A DNA stretch of 5,679 nt from Sphingopyxis sp. (GTDB lineage Bacteria > Pseudomonadota > Alphaproteobacteria > Sphingomonadales > Sphingomonadaceae), in assembly GCA_012035435.1 (NCBI GenBank), contig JAAUPH010000179.1:1-5679 (forward strand). The letters run 5' to 3'. Each line of letters starts with the position of its first letter. Within the stretch, counting starts at the first letter, position 1. The position numbers and the translations under genes are program-made. The notes beneath the pieces are model-generated. The model was not told the origin of the DNA. It searched no databases and saw nothing but the letters and a program-made list of their open reading frames with translations. Positions 5,313 to 5,679 of this stretch are shown here, piece after piece.

Positions 5313-5679
5313 GGACGTCAGCTGTCCGGTGTTCTTGCGTCCGCCGGATCGCTCGAGCGTCTCGAGAAACACGGCCTCGGACGCATCAGCAGCCGCCAGG
5401 CAGGGCCGAACCTCCCGCAGGTAGCGGCGCACCCAGTGAGCGGCGCGGCGTCCCACCGGGACATAGCGGCTCTTGCCGCCCTTGCCGTGCCTGACGAATG
5501 CCACGCCCGTTTCCAGGTCGAGATCGAGCTGGGTCAGGCTGGCCAATTCCTGGCGGCGCAGACCCGTGCTGTAGAACAGCTCCAGGGCCGCCCGATCCCG
5601 CAGGCCCGCGCGGGTTGCGACATCGCAACTCGCCAATCAGGCGTTCCACCTGGCGCGGGGTCGGCACGTGCGCCGGGCA
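5280..5679 (-). pseudogene. XerC/XerD-like tyrosine recombinase, catalytic-domain fragment
   Basis: The gene enters from the right edge of the window. Its first visible residues, PAHVPTPRQVERLIGEL, are the usual start of a tyrosine recombinase catalytic domain. The frame changes near 5610-5635 and continues GLRDRAALELFYSTGLRRQEL, holding the first catalytic Arg (codon near 5558-5556). VRHGKGGKSRYVPVG follows, with the beta-hairpin Lys (codon near 5474-5472), then HWVRRYLREVRP, AVFLETL and GQLTSWW. The expected HxxRH, second His/Trp and the Tyr nucleophile are in no frame; the reading degenerates after about 5310 and stops at 5229. The protein is therefore broken and inactive as given. XerC/D-like enzymes resolve chromosome dimers or integrate mobile DNA; which of these applies cannot be told. 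The left boundary with the alphaproteobacterial block lies between about 5262 and 5312. Confidence 0.82.

Overview
The window reads as three unrelated blocks placed end to end, with every recognisable gene on the minus strand. Block A (about 1-1195) is the middle and C-terminal part of a large STAND/NACHT-type signalling ATPase with helical repeats, resembling multidomain NTPases of filamentous bacteria such as Chloroflexota. Block B (about 1196-5265) is a GC-rich piece of an alphaproteobacterial chromosome, most like a sphingomonad (Sphingopyxis/Sphingomonas type), judged from protein flavour and its intergenic repeats. Block C (about 5280-5679) is part of the catalytic domain of a XerC/XerD-like tyrosine recombinase. 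The organism assignments come from recalled family resemblance, not from a search.

Block B, in the direction of transcription (high to low coordinates), holds: a six-helix membrane protein and a small Cro/CI-type HTH regulator whose start overlaps the membrane gene's stop (GTGA); a MerC-domain membrane protein preceded by a Zur-like palindrome; an ABHD10-like alpha/beta hydrolase; a hot-dog acyl-CoA thioesterase; and a tight glyoxalase operon, gloA then gloB, with a 2-base gap. The spacers before the hydrolase, thioesterase and gloA are each about 150-160 bases. Each contains a pair of GC-rich hairpins in opposite orientation, like REP-type elements or terminators.

Three of the six block B genes (merC, hydrolase, thioesterase) are split by a single frameshift, each repaired by changing one base in a homopolymer run. 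Block A has two more breaks and block C one. GloB runs in frame into the STAND ATPase after losing its C-terminal domain, giving a 428-codon chimeric ORF. Together these signs point to a low-coverage or chimeric contig (for example metagenomic) rather than to natural pseudogenes or a real fusion enzyme. I found no RNA genes or CRISPR arrays, and no complete novel system. The items most worth following are the STAND ATPase fragment, the paired intergenic repeats, and the two candidate regulatory palindromes.
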